The notes below the pieces were generated by a model. It was not told the origin of the DNA and did not search any database. It saw only the letters and a list, made by a program, of their open reading frames with translations. The translations under genes and the position numbers were made by a program. 39,030 nt of DNA from a virus, in IMG/VR virus record IMGVR_UViG_3300023220_000143, positions 1 through 39,030 of that record; one strand, 5' to 3'. This document shows positions 21,470 to 28,267 of the stretch, in pieces (positions within the stretch are counted from its first letter, which is position 1; every line of letters begins with the position of its first letter).

Positions 21470-21882
21470 TGGCACATCCAGGAGGAAGACCAACCAAGTA
21501 CACGCCAGAGCTGATCAAAAAGGCTCACTCATACATTGACGACTGGGTTCCAACTCCCGATGAAGTGATACCTGAAATCATGCCTTCTCACGTTGGATTA
21601 GCTGATCATTTAGACATCAGAAGAGAGACGCTTTACGCTTGGGCAAAGGACCCAGAAAAGGAAGAGTTTTCTAACATATTAGACAAAGTACTACGAAAAC
21701 AGGAGCTTATTCTACTGGCTAATGGACTAAATCGGACGTTTGATTCTGGAATATCGAAGCTGGTTTTGGGAAAGCATGGATACCATGATAAAACGGACAA
21801 TACGATTGCGAATCCAGATGGCTCTAACCTCGAATTGAACCTGAAGGTTGATTGGGTGAGTCCGGACAAGGGGGAGAAATAA
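21469..21882 (+). CDS. terS: Terminase small subunit
   Basis: A 137-residue protein with the typical start GGRPTKYTPELIKKAHSYID (residues 5-24). It is followed by a helix-turn-helix-like stretch (VGLADHLDIRRETLYAWAKD, about 43-62) and a helical oligomerisation part (EFSNILDKVLRKQELILLANG). Small terminase subunits recognise the packaging site and recruit the large subunit. The gene lies 303 bases upstream of the large subunit gene with one small gene between, as often seen in P22-like and related phages. Confidence 0.8.
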   Translation: MAHPGGRPTKYTPELIKKAHSYIDDWVPTPDEVIPEIMPSHVGLADHLDIRRETLYAWAKDPEKEEFSNILDKVLRKQELILLANGLNRTFDSGISKLVLGKHGYHDKTDNTIANPDGSNLELNLKVDWVSPDKGEK

Positions 21883-21884
21883 AG

Positions 21885-22196
21885 ATGAAGGAAAAACAGA
21901 ATAGGATTTACATCGTTGACCCTGGGCCGATGGGAGGTGAGGTCATGGTTGATCTTGAATCAGTGATTGGGATCAGCGGCATCCAAGGTTCATACACGTC
22001 TGTTGAATTTACAATCAAGCTCATTAATGGAGAGGTTTACGTTATTTTGGAATGCGGCACTATGAGCACATTGGATTCTAAAAAGAAACTCTGGGATGTT
22101 AAAATGAAACTCTGCCAAGCTTGGAGTGATTATTGCCGAGAGGAATGGGATCGTAACCAATCAATAGCATTTCATTCGAGTAAGGATGCCGATTGA
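21885..22196 (+). CDS. Hypothetical protein between the terminase genes (103 residues)
   Basis: No family is recognised. The N-terminal half is strand-rich (RIYIVDPGPMGGEVMVDLES, then VEFTIKLINGEVYVILE), and the C-terminal half is a helix with Trp and Cys residues. The ATG at 21885 has a GGGGAGA ribosome-binding site and is preferred to an upstream in-frame ATG (21852) inside the terS gene. Its end overlaps the large terminase start by 11 bases. Confidence 0.6.
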   Translation: MKEKQNRIYIVDPGPMGGEVMVDLESVIGISGIQGSYTSVEFTIKLINGEVYVILECGTMSTLDSKKKLWDVKMKLCQAWSDYCREEWDRNQSIAFHSSKDAD

Positions 22197-23586
22197 GATA
22201 GCATCAGCCTTCAAGCCTCTTGCGCTTCCTTACCGGTACAAGGTCTTTTACGGCGGGAGGGCGAGCGGCAAAAGTTGGGCCATCGCTCAGGCATTGCTAC
22301 TTAAAGGGGCTCAAGAGAAGCACTTCATACTTTGTACTCGTGAGCTTCAGAAATCGATCCAGGAGTCAGTACACAGACTCTTATCTACTCAGATTGACCG
22401 GATGGGACTTGGTAAGTTCTACGAGGTGCAAAAGACGATCATCAAGGGCTTGAATGGAACAGAGATCGTCTTTGCCGGTATCTCGAACAACGTTGACGAA
22501 ATCAAGTCGATGGAAGGTATCACGATCTGCTGGTGTGAAGAAGCTCAGAAGATGAGCGATCACTCATGGAGAGTGCTGCCGGCAACGATTCGAGGATCTG
22601 AAGGACTGCCTGACCCTGAGATATGGGTGAGCTACAATCCTTACGATGAAATGGACCCGACACATCAGCGGTTCGTCATCAATGAGCCCCCAAAGAATTC
22701 GATAGTCGTTAAGGTTGGCTGGCAGGATAACCCATGGTTCTCGCAAGTCCTTCGGGATGAGATGGAGGACGACTACAAGAACCGTCCGACCGAAGCGCCT
22801 TGGATCTGGGAAGGCGAATGCAATGCTGATTACGGAGACTCGATCATCCAACCTCACTGGATCGATGCAGCGATTGACGCGCACAAGACGTTAAAAGGGT
22901 TCGACATCGGAATCAAAGCGCTTGGTTTCGACCCTGCTGACTCTGGCAAGGATGCAAAAGCAATCGCCCTGCGTCACGGTTCGCTTGTGACCGATGTGGT
23001 TCAATGGCTAGACGGCGAGATTCCGGAGGCAGTCGATAAGGCGTTCTCCTATGCATACGACTTCAGAGCCGAGTCAGTCATCTATGATGGTGTAGGAGTC
23101 GGTTCAGCGGTCAAAATGGGGCTAGACGCTCGCATCGAGGGCAAAGGCATTCAGATTCGCTCTTACCTGGGCAATGATGCGGTTGATTGGCCCCATGAAT
23201 GGTATCCGAAAGACTCGGCAGCTACAGTCGAGAACAAGAAGACCAACAAAGATACCTTTCGGAACCTACGCGCTCAATGGTGGTGGAGTCTGCGAGATCG
23301 ATTCGAGGCGACTTACAACGCAGTCGAGAAGGGGATCTTCACTTCACCGGAGAACATGATAAGCCTTTCGAGCGATATCAAGGATCTGATGGTCCTCAAA
23401 TCGGAGCTTTCCAGGGTGCAACGGAAGCGAGGCCAGAACAGTTTCATCCAGATCGAATCAAAGCAGGATATGCAAAAACGGGGTCTTCGCAGTCCTAATA
23501 TGGCAGATGCTCTGGTAATGGTATTCGCGAACAAGCCGATCGAGGTTGATTTCACGCCGATCAACTTCTCCAGTGAATGGAGTTAA
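22186..23586 (+). CDS. terL: Terminase large subunit (ATPase-nuclease)
   Basis: A 466-residue packaging motor of the PBSX/Terminase_3 type. Walker A is YGGRASGKS (residues 22-30) and Walker B is ITICWCEE (112-119), followed by SYNP (coupling motif) near 149. The RNase-H-fold nuclease has D249 in GFDPADSGKD, a YDGVGVGSAV stretch, and D441 in SPNMADALVM. The protein drives DNA into the prohead and cuts at the end of each headful. Length and motif order are normal. A terminator lies beyond a homing endonuclease gene on the other strand. Confidence 0.92.
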   Translation: MPIEIASAFKPLALPYRYKVFYGGRASGKSWAIAQALLLKGAQEKHFILCTRELQKSIQESVHRLLSTQIDRMGLGKFYEVQKTIIKGLNGTEIVFAGISNNVDEIKSMEGITICWCEEAQKMSDHSWRVLPATIRGSEGLPDPEIWVSYNPYDEMDPTHQRFVINEPPKNSIVVKVGWQDNPWFSQVLRDEMEDDYKNRPTEAPWIWEGECNADYGDSIIQPHWIDAAIDAHKTLKGFDIGIKALGFDPADSGKDAKAIALRHGSLVTDVVQWLDGEIPEAVDKAFSYAYDFRAESVIYDGVGVGSAVKMGLDARIEGKGIQIRSYLGNDAVDWPHEWYPKDSAATVENKKTNKDTFRNLRAQWWWSLRDRFEATYNAVEKGIFTSPENMISLSSDIKDLMVLKSELSRVQRKRGQNSFIQIESKQDMQKRGLRSPNMADALVMVFANKPIEVDFTPINFSSEWS

Positions 23587-23595
23587 GATTATGAT

Positions 23596-24153
23596 TTACA
23601 CTTTATTAAGTGATTCAGGGAAGTAGCCTAGTTCAGTTGCTTTCTTGTTCCATGCTTTAGCCGCTTCGTCCTCGTTTTGGAAAATTCCAATATAGTAATC
23701 CTTCCCATGAAGATTCGCACGAACCAGCCATTTTCTGGCGTTTTCATTCCAACTGACTCCTCGAAATTGACTTGAGCTGCCTTTCCCATTCCGGCGGAAT
23801 CCTAAATGATTCCCTGATGGGTTAACCATTCGTAGATTAGACAGGTTGTTAATCAATTTATCTCCGTTCCGGTGATCAACCAGAAGATCCTTGGTAAAAT
23901 CTAACAGAAATGCTCCAGCAACTAGCCGGTGGACATATTTTTTAGATTCTTTCCCTTTTTTCCAGAACGTAACTTTGGGATATCCGCTCGGATTAATGTT
24001 AGGCTTAAGAATCTTGGGAGTTGATCGCTTGAACGATTTCACTCTCCCTGCATCAGAGACTTCGTAAAGCCCCTCATAACCTGCGATTTCTCGCCATTCT
24101 TCTTGCATAGGCGATTCGGTATCGCACTGTTCGTCATTAGTTAAACTAGACAT
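23596..24153 (-). CDS. HNH homing endonuclease with NUMOD4 and AP2 domains
   Basis: A 185-residue free-standing endonuclease on the strand opposite to the late genes. Residues ~19-42 are a NUMOD4 motif (EEWREIAGYEGLYEVSDAGR). Residues ~75-115 form the HNH core (HRLVAG, then LLVDHRNGDKLINNLSNLR, with D93-H94 and N97, and a final N115). Residues ~129-179 are an AP2 DNA-binding domain (FRGVSWNENARKWLVRANL). It lies between terL and the next late gene, a common landing site for mobile endonucleases. Its stop is 9 bases from the terL stop. Confidence 0.88.
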   Translation of the reverse strand: MSSLTNDEQCDTESPMQEEWREIAGYEGLYEVSDAGRVKSFKRSTPKILKPNINPSGYPKVTFWKKGKESKKYVHRLVAGAFLLDFTKDLLVDHRNGDKLINNLSNLRMVNPSGNHLGFRRNGKGSSSQFRGVSWNENARKWLVRANLHGKDYYIGIFQNEDEAAKAWNKKATELGYFPESLNKV

Positions 24154-24166
24154 TTAACGATTAGGG

Positions 24167-24200
24167 CGCTTGAGGGTTCATTTCTCAAGCGTTCTTTTTG
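24167..24200 (+). terminator. Rho-independent terminator between terL and the fibre genes
   Basis: CGCTTGAG (24167-24174) pairs with CTCAAGCG (24184-24191) around a 9-base loop, followed by TTCTTTTTG. It reads on the plus strand, so it would end the terminase transcript after it has crossed the inverted endonuclease gene. The endonuclease start lies just 14 bases to the left. Confidence 0.8.
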
Positions 24201-24226
24201 CTTTTGATTAGACATAATGTCCTTTC

Positions 24227-24255
24227 TTGACAGTTTGGAAACGCTTCCATAGGCA
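24227..24255 (+). promoter_or_regulatory. Possible promoter for the virion genes
   Basis: A perfect TTGACA (24227-24232) is followed after 17 bases by TAGGCA and then CATAAAC. The -10 match is poor, so support is weak. Position favours it: directly after a strong terminator and before the first fibre-region gene at 24262, where a new transcript is needed. Confidence 0.35.
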
Positions 24256-24261
24256 TAAACT

Positions 24262-24507
24262 ATGTCAACACCAATGGTAGTAGGTACAGAGTATGAACTC
24301 TTGCAGGGAAAAAACGCGGTAATCCTCACAGATCAGACGGTTACAATTCAAGCCAAGTATAAGGATATGGCTTTCTTTGCCACTCTAGTCACAACCGGAA
24401 CAGACCCGAGTTACACGATCCCATTTATGAAGGATGCAGTGTTCAAAGCGACTGCTCTCACCGGCGGAACGGGAACCGAGTTTGATTACTCACCGGATCA
24501 GGGATAA
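24262..24507 (+). CDS. Small beta-rich virion-type protein (81 residues)
   Basis: A Thr/Val-rich strand-forming protein without a recognised family (NAVILTDQTVTIQAKYKDMAFF). It begins the module between terL and the portal gene. Its stop codon overlaps the start of the next short frame as TAATG. A structural or decoration role is suggested by composition and place. Confidence 0.5.
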   Translation: MSTPMVVGTEYELLQGKNAVILTDQTVTIQAKYKDMAFFATLVTTGTDPSYTIPFMKDAVFKATALTGGTGTEFDYSPDQG

Positions 24508-24581
24508 TGGCAAAGCTGACAACTAGGGTCATCCCAACGACCAAAACGCACAACGATCTAAAGACAAAGCTCGTAGGATAA
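24507..24581 (+). CDS. Possible 24-residue peptide gene in a TAATG-linked chain
   Basis: A very short frame (MAKLTTRVIPTTKTHNDLKT...) starts within the stop of the previous gene and stops within the start of the next, each time by TAATG. The exact overlaps on both sides argue for translation as a linked chain. The alternative is a spacer that only carries ribosomes to the next gene. Confidence 0.35.
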   Translation: MAKLTTRVIPTTKTHNDLKTKLVG

Positions 24582-24760
24582 TGCCGAAAGCCAGCATAAC
24601 GCTAATCCCCACAGGCAGGATCAGAACGCGCCTCAGCACTCCGCTAGTTGGAAGCACTCCAATAGGGGTAATTCCTGGAGTGTTCGATTACAAACGCCCA
24701 GGCGGTGTAGACTTCTACCGTAGGCCTGGAGGCGTAGACCTTTACAAAAGACCCGCATAA
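24581..24760 (+). CDS. Small protein with a tandem Y-(K/R)-RPGGVD repeat (59 residues)
   Basis: An open frame of 59 codons. The C-terminal third holds three tandem copies of a short unit: YKRPGGVDF, YRRPGGVDL, YKRPA. The DNA repeats as well (CGCCCAGGCGGTGTAGAC-like units). The N-terminus is basic and Thr/Leu-rich. It lies in the TAATG chain between virion genes. Short Gly-containing repeats of this kind occur in fibre-associated peptides; no family is known to me. Confidence 0.5.
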   Translation: MPKASITLIPTGRIRTRLSTPLVGSTPIGVIPGVFDYKRPGGVDFYRRPGGVDLYKRPA

Positions 24761-24762
24761 CA

Positions 24763-25545
24763 ATGGCAGATTTAACAACCTCGACAGCGGTAGATAACTT
24801 AATGCAAGCGCTTAACAACGCTGGCATTAGATCAATCATCGACCTTGAAATAGGCGTAGACGTTCAAGCATTCGACGCAGCCTTACAAAGCATCGCTGGT
24901 TTGACCACATCGGCTGACAGGATGATCTATGCGACAGCATCAGACGTTTACGCAGTCGCTACCCTCACAGCATTTGCAAGGACGCTCCTAGACGATGCGA
25001 ATGCAACAGCAGCACGATCCACTCTAGGGCTTGCGGCATTGGCAGTGCTTTCAACGGTCAATAACGACCAATGGAGCGGCACAGATCTGGCCGTTCTTAA
25101 TGGTGGAACAGGAGCAAGTGATGCATCAACAGCCAGAACGAATCTAGGGCTCGCGATCGGTTCGGATGTCGAAGCTTTCAACGCACTGATTGCCAAGCTG
25201 AACGTTGCGACGGAATGGACCGGCCAGCAGAATTTCAATGAGGTCAGTCTCTCAGATGGCGCAAACATCTCATGGAACCTCAATACTCAGCAAGTCGCCA
25301 CTGTAGAACTTGGAGGTAATCGCACACTAGATAATCCAACCAGTATGAAAGCAGGAGGAACTTACATCCTCAGAACCGAGCAGGATGTAACAGGAACTAG
25401 AACATTGGCATTCGGTAGCGCTTATAAATGGCCAGGAGGAACAGCTCCAACGCAACCAACAGCAGGGGGAGCGGTGTTCATCCAATACTTTACATCTGAC
25501 GGAACTAGCATGTTCGGAACCTTCCCATCAGGAGCATACAGTTAA
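24763..25545 (+). CDS. Tail or head fibre protein with fibre repeats (260 residues)
   Basis: The sequence carries short repeats typical of phage fibres: GVDVQAFDAALQSIAGL, ANATAARSTLGLAAL, NGGTGASDASTARTNLGLAI and GSDVEAFNALI (residues ~25-150). A C-terminal beta domain of about 110 residues follows (VELGGNRTLDNPTSMKAGGT to AYS), common as a fibre tip. The protein is probably a trimeric fibre used for surface binding. It lies between terL and the portal gene, outside the usual P22 order, so it is an added module. Confidence 0.7.
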   Translation: MADLTTSTAVDNLMQALNNAGIRSIIDLEIGVDVQAFDAALQSIAGLTTSADRMIYATASDVYAVATLTAFARTLLDDANATAARSTLGLAALAVLSTVNNDQWSGTDLAVLNGGTGASDASTARTNLGLAIGSDVEAFNALIAKLNVATEWTGQQNFNEVSLSDGANISWNLNTQQVATVELGGNRTLDNPTSMKAGGTYILRTEQDVTGTRTLAFGSAYKWPGGTAPTQPTAGGAVFIQYFTSDGTSMFGTFPSGAYS

Positions 25546-25895
25546 TGAGTGAACGCCTAGCATATTACGTAAACGGGGTTCACATCCCATCAGGCCGATC
25601 GCTTCAAGGCGTTCGCGTTGAATCAGCTGAGTATCTCCCAATCAAGGAGGATGCGACACCATCAACGCTATTGGATGAAACCTACGACGAAACCCAAGTA
25701 AGAGAGGGAGACTCGCACCGGATCAAGAAGACCGTTCGCAAGAAGACTGAATCGGAACTTGAAGCGGAGTCAACAACCAGAGCCAAGGAGGGCGAGCTTG
25801 CATACTGGAAATCAGTTCAACCACTCTTCGAATCAGGAAACGTTACGCAGGAAATGCGGGACAACTTCACAGCATACCAAATTTCTCGACTATGA
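25545..25895 (+). CDS. Hypothetical fibre-module protein (116 residues)
   Basis: The start overlaps the fibre stop as TAATGA. The N-terminal ~50 residues look like strands (RLAYYVNGVHIPSGRSLQGV). The rest is charged and helical, ending in a stretch (KEGELAYWKSVQPLFESGNV) similar to C-terminal ends of fibre-associated or fibre-assembly proteins. A role with the adjacent fibre is likely from context only. Confidence 0.5.
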   Translation: MSERLAYYVNGVHIPSGRSLQGVRVESAEYLPIKEDATPSTLLDETYDETQVREGDSHRIKKTVRKKTESELEAESTTRAKEGELAYWKSVQPLFESGNVTQEMRDNFTAYQISRL

Positions 25896-26017
25896 TCTTT
25901 TCACACAATCCAATCGTTTTCGGCATCGCGGCACCTGGGGAAAGCTTCCTCCTTTTGGGTGATGGCTTAAGCAGACTCCTTCTAGGCGATGGCAGCTCAT
26001 TTCTAACACTCGGGTAA
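25892..26017 (+). CDS. Small protein with an LLLGDG repeat (41 residues)
   Basis: An open frame of 41 codons overlaps the previous stop as ATGA. The second half repeats a short unit: FLLLGDGLSR, LLLGDGSSF, LTLG. It resembles in design the 59-residue repeat protein at 24581. Hydrophobic-Gly-Asp repeats could form a small beta-roll or act as a fibre-tip peptide. No family is recognised. Confidence 0.45.
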   Translation: MIFSHNPIVFGIAAPGESFLLLGDGLSRLLLGDGSSFLTLG

Positions 26018-26533
26018 ATGGCAGACAGCAACGTTTCAGGCTTAACGGCACAAACAGCAGTAAACGTCGATGATGCTGTGGATCTCTTCTACATCTGGGA
26101 CAACTCAGAGACGGGTCAGGCACGATCTAAGAAGATCACAGTTACCGAATTGAAGAAGCTCGTAGGCAAAGGCGGAATCCAGGTCAACGTGCAAAGCTCG
26201 GGCGTCGGCACTCCTATCGCGACAGGTGAACTTCGGTTGAATATCGTAGCGCTTGCGAACGGAGAGTTCACGGAGGCAACGGTTCTGGCAGGCCAGACGG
26301 GTAGCATTGTTTTCGACATCTACAAAGACACTTACGCCAACTACCCGCCAACGGTAGCAAACACGATCACGGCATCAGCGAAACCTACAATAACAACCGC
26401 GATCAAGTCGCAGGACACGACTCTGACCGGATGGACAAAGACTTTTTCAAAAGGGGATATTTTTAGAATCAACGTCGATTCGGTAACGGATATTGAATTC
26501 GCAACGCTAATACTTCCAGCAACGAGAAATTAA
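26018..26533 (+). CDS. Fibre-type protein with a virion-anchor-like N-terminus (171 residues)
   Basis: The N-terminal ~50 residues have the pattern seen in several phage fibre anchors (VDDAVDLFYIWDNSETGQAR followed by KKITVTELKKLVG). The C-terminal ~110 residues are a strand-rich, Thr-rich domain (SSGVGTPIATGELRLNI, then VTDIEFATLILPATRN) of the sort found in fibre heads. Similar N-termini occur at 33879 and, less clearly, 36391, which suggests a shared attachment scheme. Confidence 0.55.
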   Translation: MADSNVSGLTAQTAVNVDDAVDLFYIWDNSETGQARSKKITVTELKKLVGKGGIQVNVQSSGVGTPIATGELRLNIVALANGEFTEATVLAGQTGSIVFDIYKDTYANYPPTVANTITASAKPTITTAIKSQDTTLTGWTKTFSKGDIFRINVDSVTDIEFATLILPATRN

Positions 26534-26535
26534 TA

Positions 26536-26940
26536 ATGTGGTACGTAATTTATAACACAGCAACAGGAGAGAAGCGCGGGGCTAGTGCTTTGATGACGAA
26601 CATGCCCGATCCGGTCCCTGAGGGATTTGCTATCAAGGAATTTGACGAGCGCGGCGATCAGGGAACAATCTGGAATACCTCAGCGCTTGAGTACGACCAA
26701 AATCCACCTTCCCGACTACTTTCAATCGGTCAGTTCATGGGGAAGCTTACTCAGTCCGAACGAGTGATTTACTACGCAACCAGAACGGCGGGCGTTATGA
26801 CCGTTAAGGACGCTCTAACAGGGGTTCGAGACATGGGAGACCCTATTGACATGGACGATCCAGTGACGGGACAGATGCTTGATTTGCTCGTAGTTGATGG
26901 GGTCATAACAGCAGAACGGAAAGCGGAGATACTCGCGTAA
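26536..26940 (+). CDS. Fibre-module protein, possible fibre assembly or tip protein (134 residues)
   Basis: The N-terminal part (MWYVIYNTATGEKRGASALM) and the phrase VPEGFAIKEFDERGDQGTIW resemble short phage proteins placed after fibre genes. The C-terminal part is helical with LLSIGQFMGKLTQSERVIYY. The start lies 2 bases after the previous stop; the end overlaps the next gene as TAATG. The function is inferred from position. Confidence 0.5.
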   Translation: MWYVIYNTATGEKRGASALMTNMPDPVPEGFAIKEFDERGDQGTIWNTSALEYDQNPPSRLLSIGQFMGKLTQSERVIYYATRTAGVMTVKDALTGVRDMGDPIDMDDPVTGQMLDLLVVDGVITAERKAEILA

Positions 26941-27773
26941 TGGCTATTGAATTTGCAGGGGCAGACACATCCAATTCATCGCTAACAGATGTTACCACTG
27001 GATCGGCTGGAGTAAAAGGGTCGTATGTGGAATTTATTTCATCTACAGCCAGAGAGAGCAGCCTTATTACGTTATCCGTTGCGAACCTGACGGTTGACTC
27101 TAATTTTGAAATATTCATTGCGGTTGGCGCGGTAGCATCAGAGGTGGATCAATTTTCAATTTCATACTGGGGAAACGGAGAAGCTGACTTCTCATATCAA
27201 ACTCCAGCTGTCACCTTTCCGTTCACTATAGCATCGGGCGCTCGGGTTTCAATTGCCTGCATGTCTACGGATTCAAGCGCGGTTGTGGAATGTAGCGTAG
27301 CTTTATCAGATGATGACAGTTTTGGAACCTCAACAGAGGCTACTCTAGTTGGGGCTTCAGGAGGTCAGGGAACTGACGTAGATCCAGGCGGAACGGCTAA
27401 CACAAAAGGCAGTTGGACAGAGCTGGTTTCCTCGTCTCCTCACGACTTTGATTTTCTAGTTATCTGTCTTGGGCGATCTAATAATAATGTGACAAATACC
27501 AGATCAAAAACGCTTGTTGACATCGGTACTGGCTCCGCTGCTTCCGAAGTGGTCTTAGTCCCTAATGTAATGTCCGTAAACACTACCGCAGAAACAGGAA
27601 ATGTGTGGTACAGTATCTATGCGCCTATACCCTCCGGGACGAGAATTGCAGCGAGGGCACAATGTACGGATATTGACGCAACTGATAGAATTCTTGATGT
27701 TTCAATTCTCGGCGTGAAAATAACAGCCCCATCTGGCGGCGGCGTCCAGTCTTCAAGCGGATTCTTCTCCTAA
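26940..27773 (+). CDS. Fibre-type protein with two related beta domains (277 residues)
   Basis: A Ser/Thr/Val-rich, strand-forming protein. Two halves are related. GVKGSYVEFISSTARES (about residues 25-41) matches TKGSWTELVSSSPHDF (about 154-169), and TIASGARVSIACMSTDSSA (about 97-115) matches PIPSGTRIAARAQCTDID (about 229-246). This suggests an internal duplication of a beta-sandwich of about 130 residues. The role is probably receptor binding or decoration. It is joined to both neighbours by TAATG. Confidence 0.6.
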   Translation: MAIEFAGADTSNSSLTDVTTGSAGVKGSYVEFISSTARESSLITLSVANLTVDSNFEIFIAVGAVASEVDQFSISYWGNGEADFSYQTPAVTFPFTIASGARVSIACMSTDSSAVVECSVALSDDDSFGTSTEATLVGASGGQGTDVDPGGTANTKGSWTELVSSSPHDFDFLVICLGRSNNNVTNTRSKTLVDIGTGSAASEVVLVPNVMSVNTTAETGNVWYSIYAPIPSGTRIAARAQCTDIDATDRILDVSILGVKITAPSGGGVQSSSGFFS

Positions 27774-28255
27774 TGGACGCAGGATCGATAATGGCTCTGG
27801 GGGGAGCAGGAGCGACTGCTCAAGTTGGCATCAGGCTATTCGGCATGGTTGCTTCAGCTCTTGCACGATCCCAACAGGCAGAGACGGAACGCAAGGATCA
27901 GGATCACGCTAATTGGGCCGATACGATGGCGACAGCAGCCAATCACGTTGAATCTCTAGGCGGTCCCTGGGTTTACCGGATGTTCGCTATCACTTGCGTG
28001 TTCATCGTCGTTTCTCCGCTCATGCTCCCAATGTTCATGGATGTCACGATTCACTTTTTCGTTCCAAAGGACCAGGGCTTCTTCGCCTGGTTCTCGTTCG
28101 ATAAGGCAAAGCTCACGGAGTATTTGATACCGGAGATGGGTAAGGAAGTGGAAGACACAACCCGACACGTTGCACTGTTCCCATTCATGTACTCGTTTGC
28201 GTCGAATGTCGCATGGTTTTACTTATCGGGTCGGCCAATGAAACACAAATTTTAG
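27773..28255 (+). CDS. Membrane protein upstream of the portal gene, holin-like topology (160 residues)
   Basis: The N-terminal ~65 residues have a Gly/Ala-rich segment then a charged helix. A strong membrane segment follows at about residues 69-90 (MFAITCVFIVVSPLMLPMFM), and a second weaker hydrophobic stretch lies near 135-152. Similar 2-span proteins are found among structural genes of marine phages, sometimes annotated as holins. I cannot confirm this role. It is the second membrane-gene site in the genome after the 5692-6440 cluster. Confidence 0.5.
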   Translation: MDAGSIMALGGAGATAQVGIRLFGMVASALARSQQAETERKDQDHANWADTMATAANHVESLGGPWVYRMFAITCVFIVVSPLMLPMFMDVTIHFFVPKDQGFFAWFSFDKAKLTEYLIPEMGKEVEDTTRHVALFPFMYSFASNVAWFYLSGRPMKHKF

Positions 28256-28267
28256 ACTGTAAAGATA

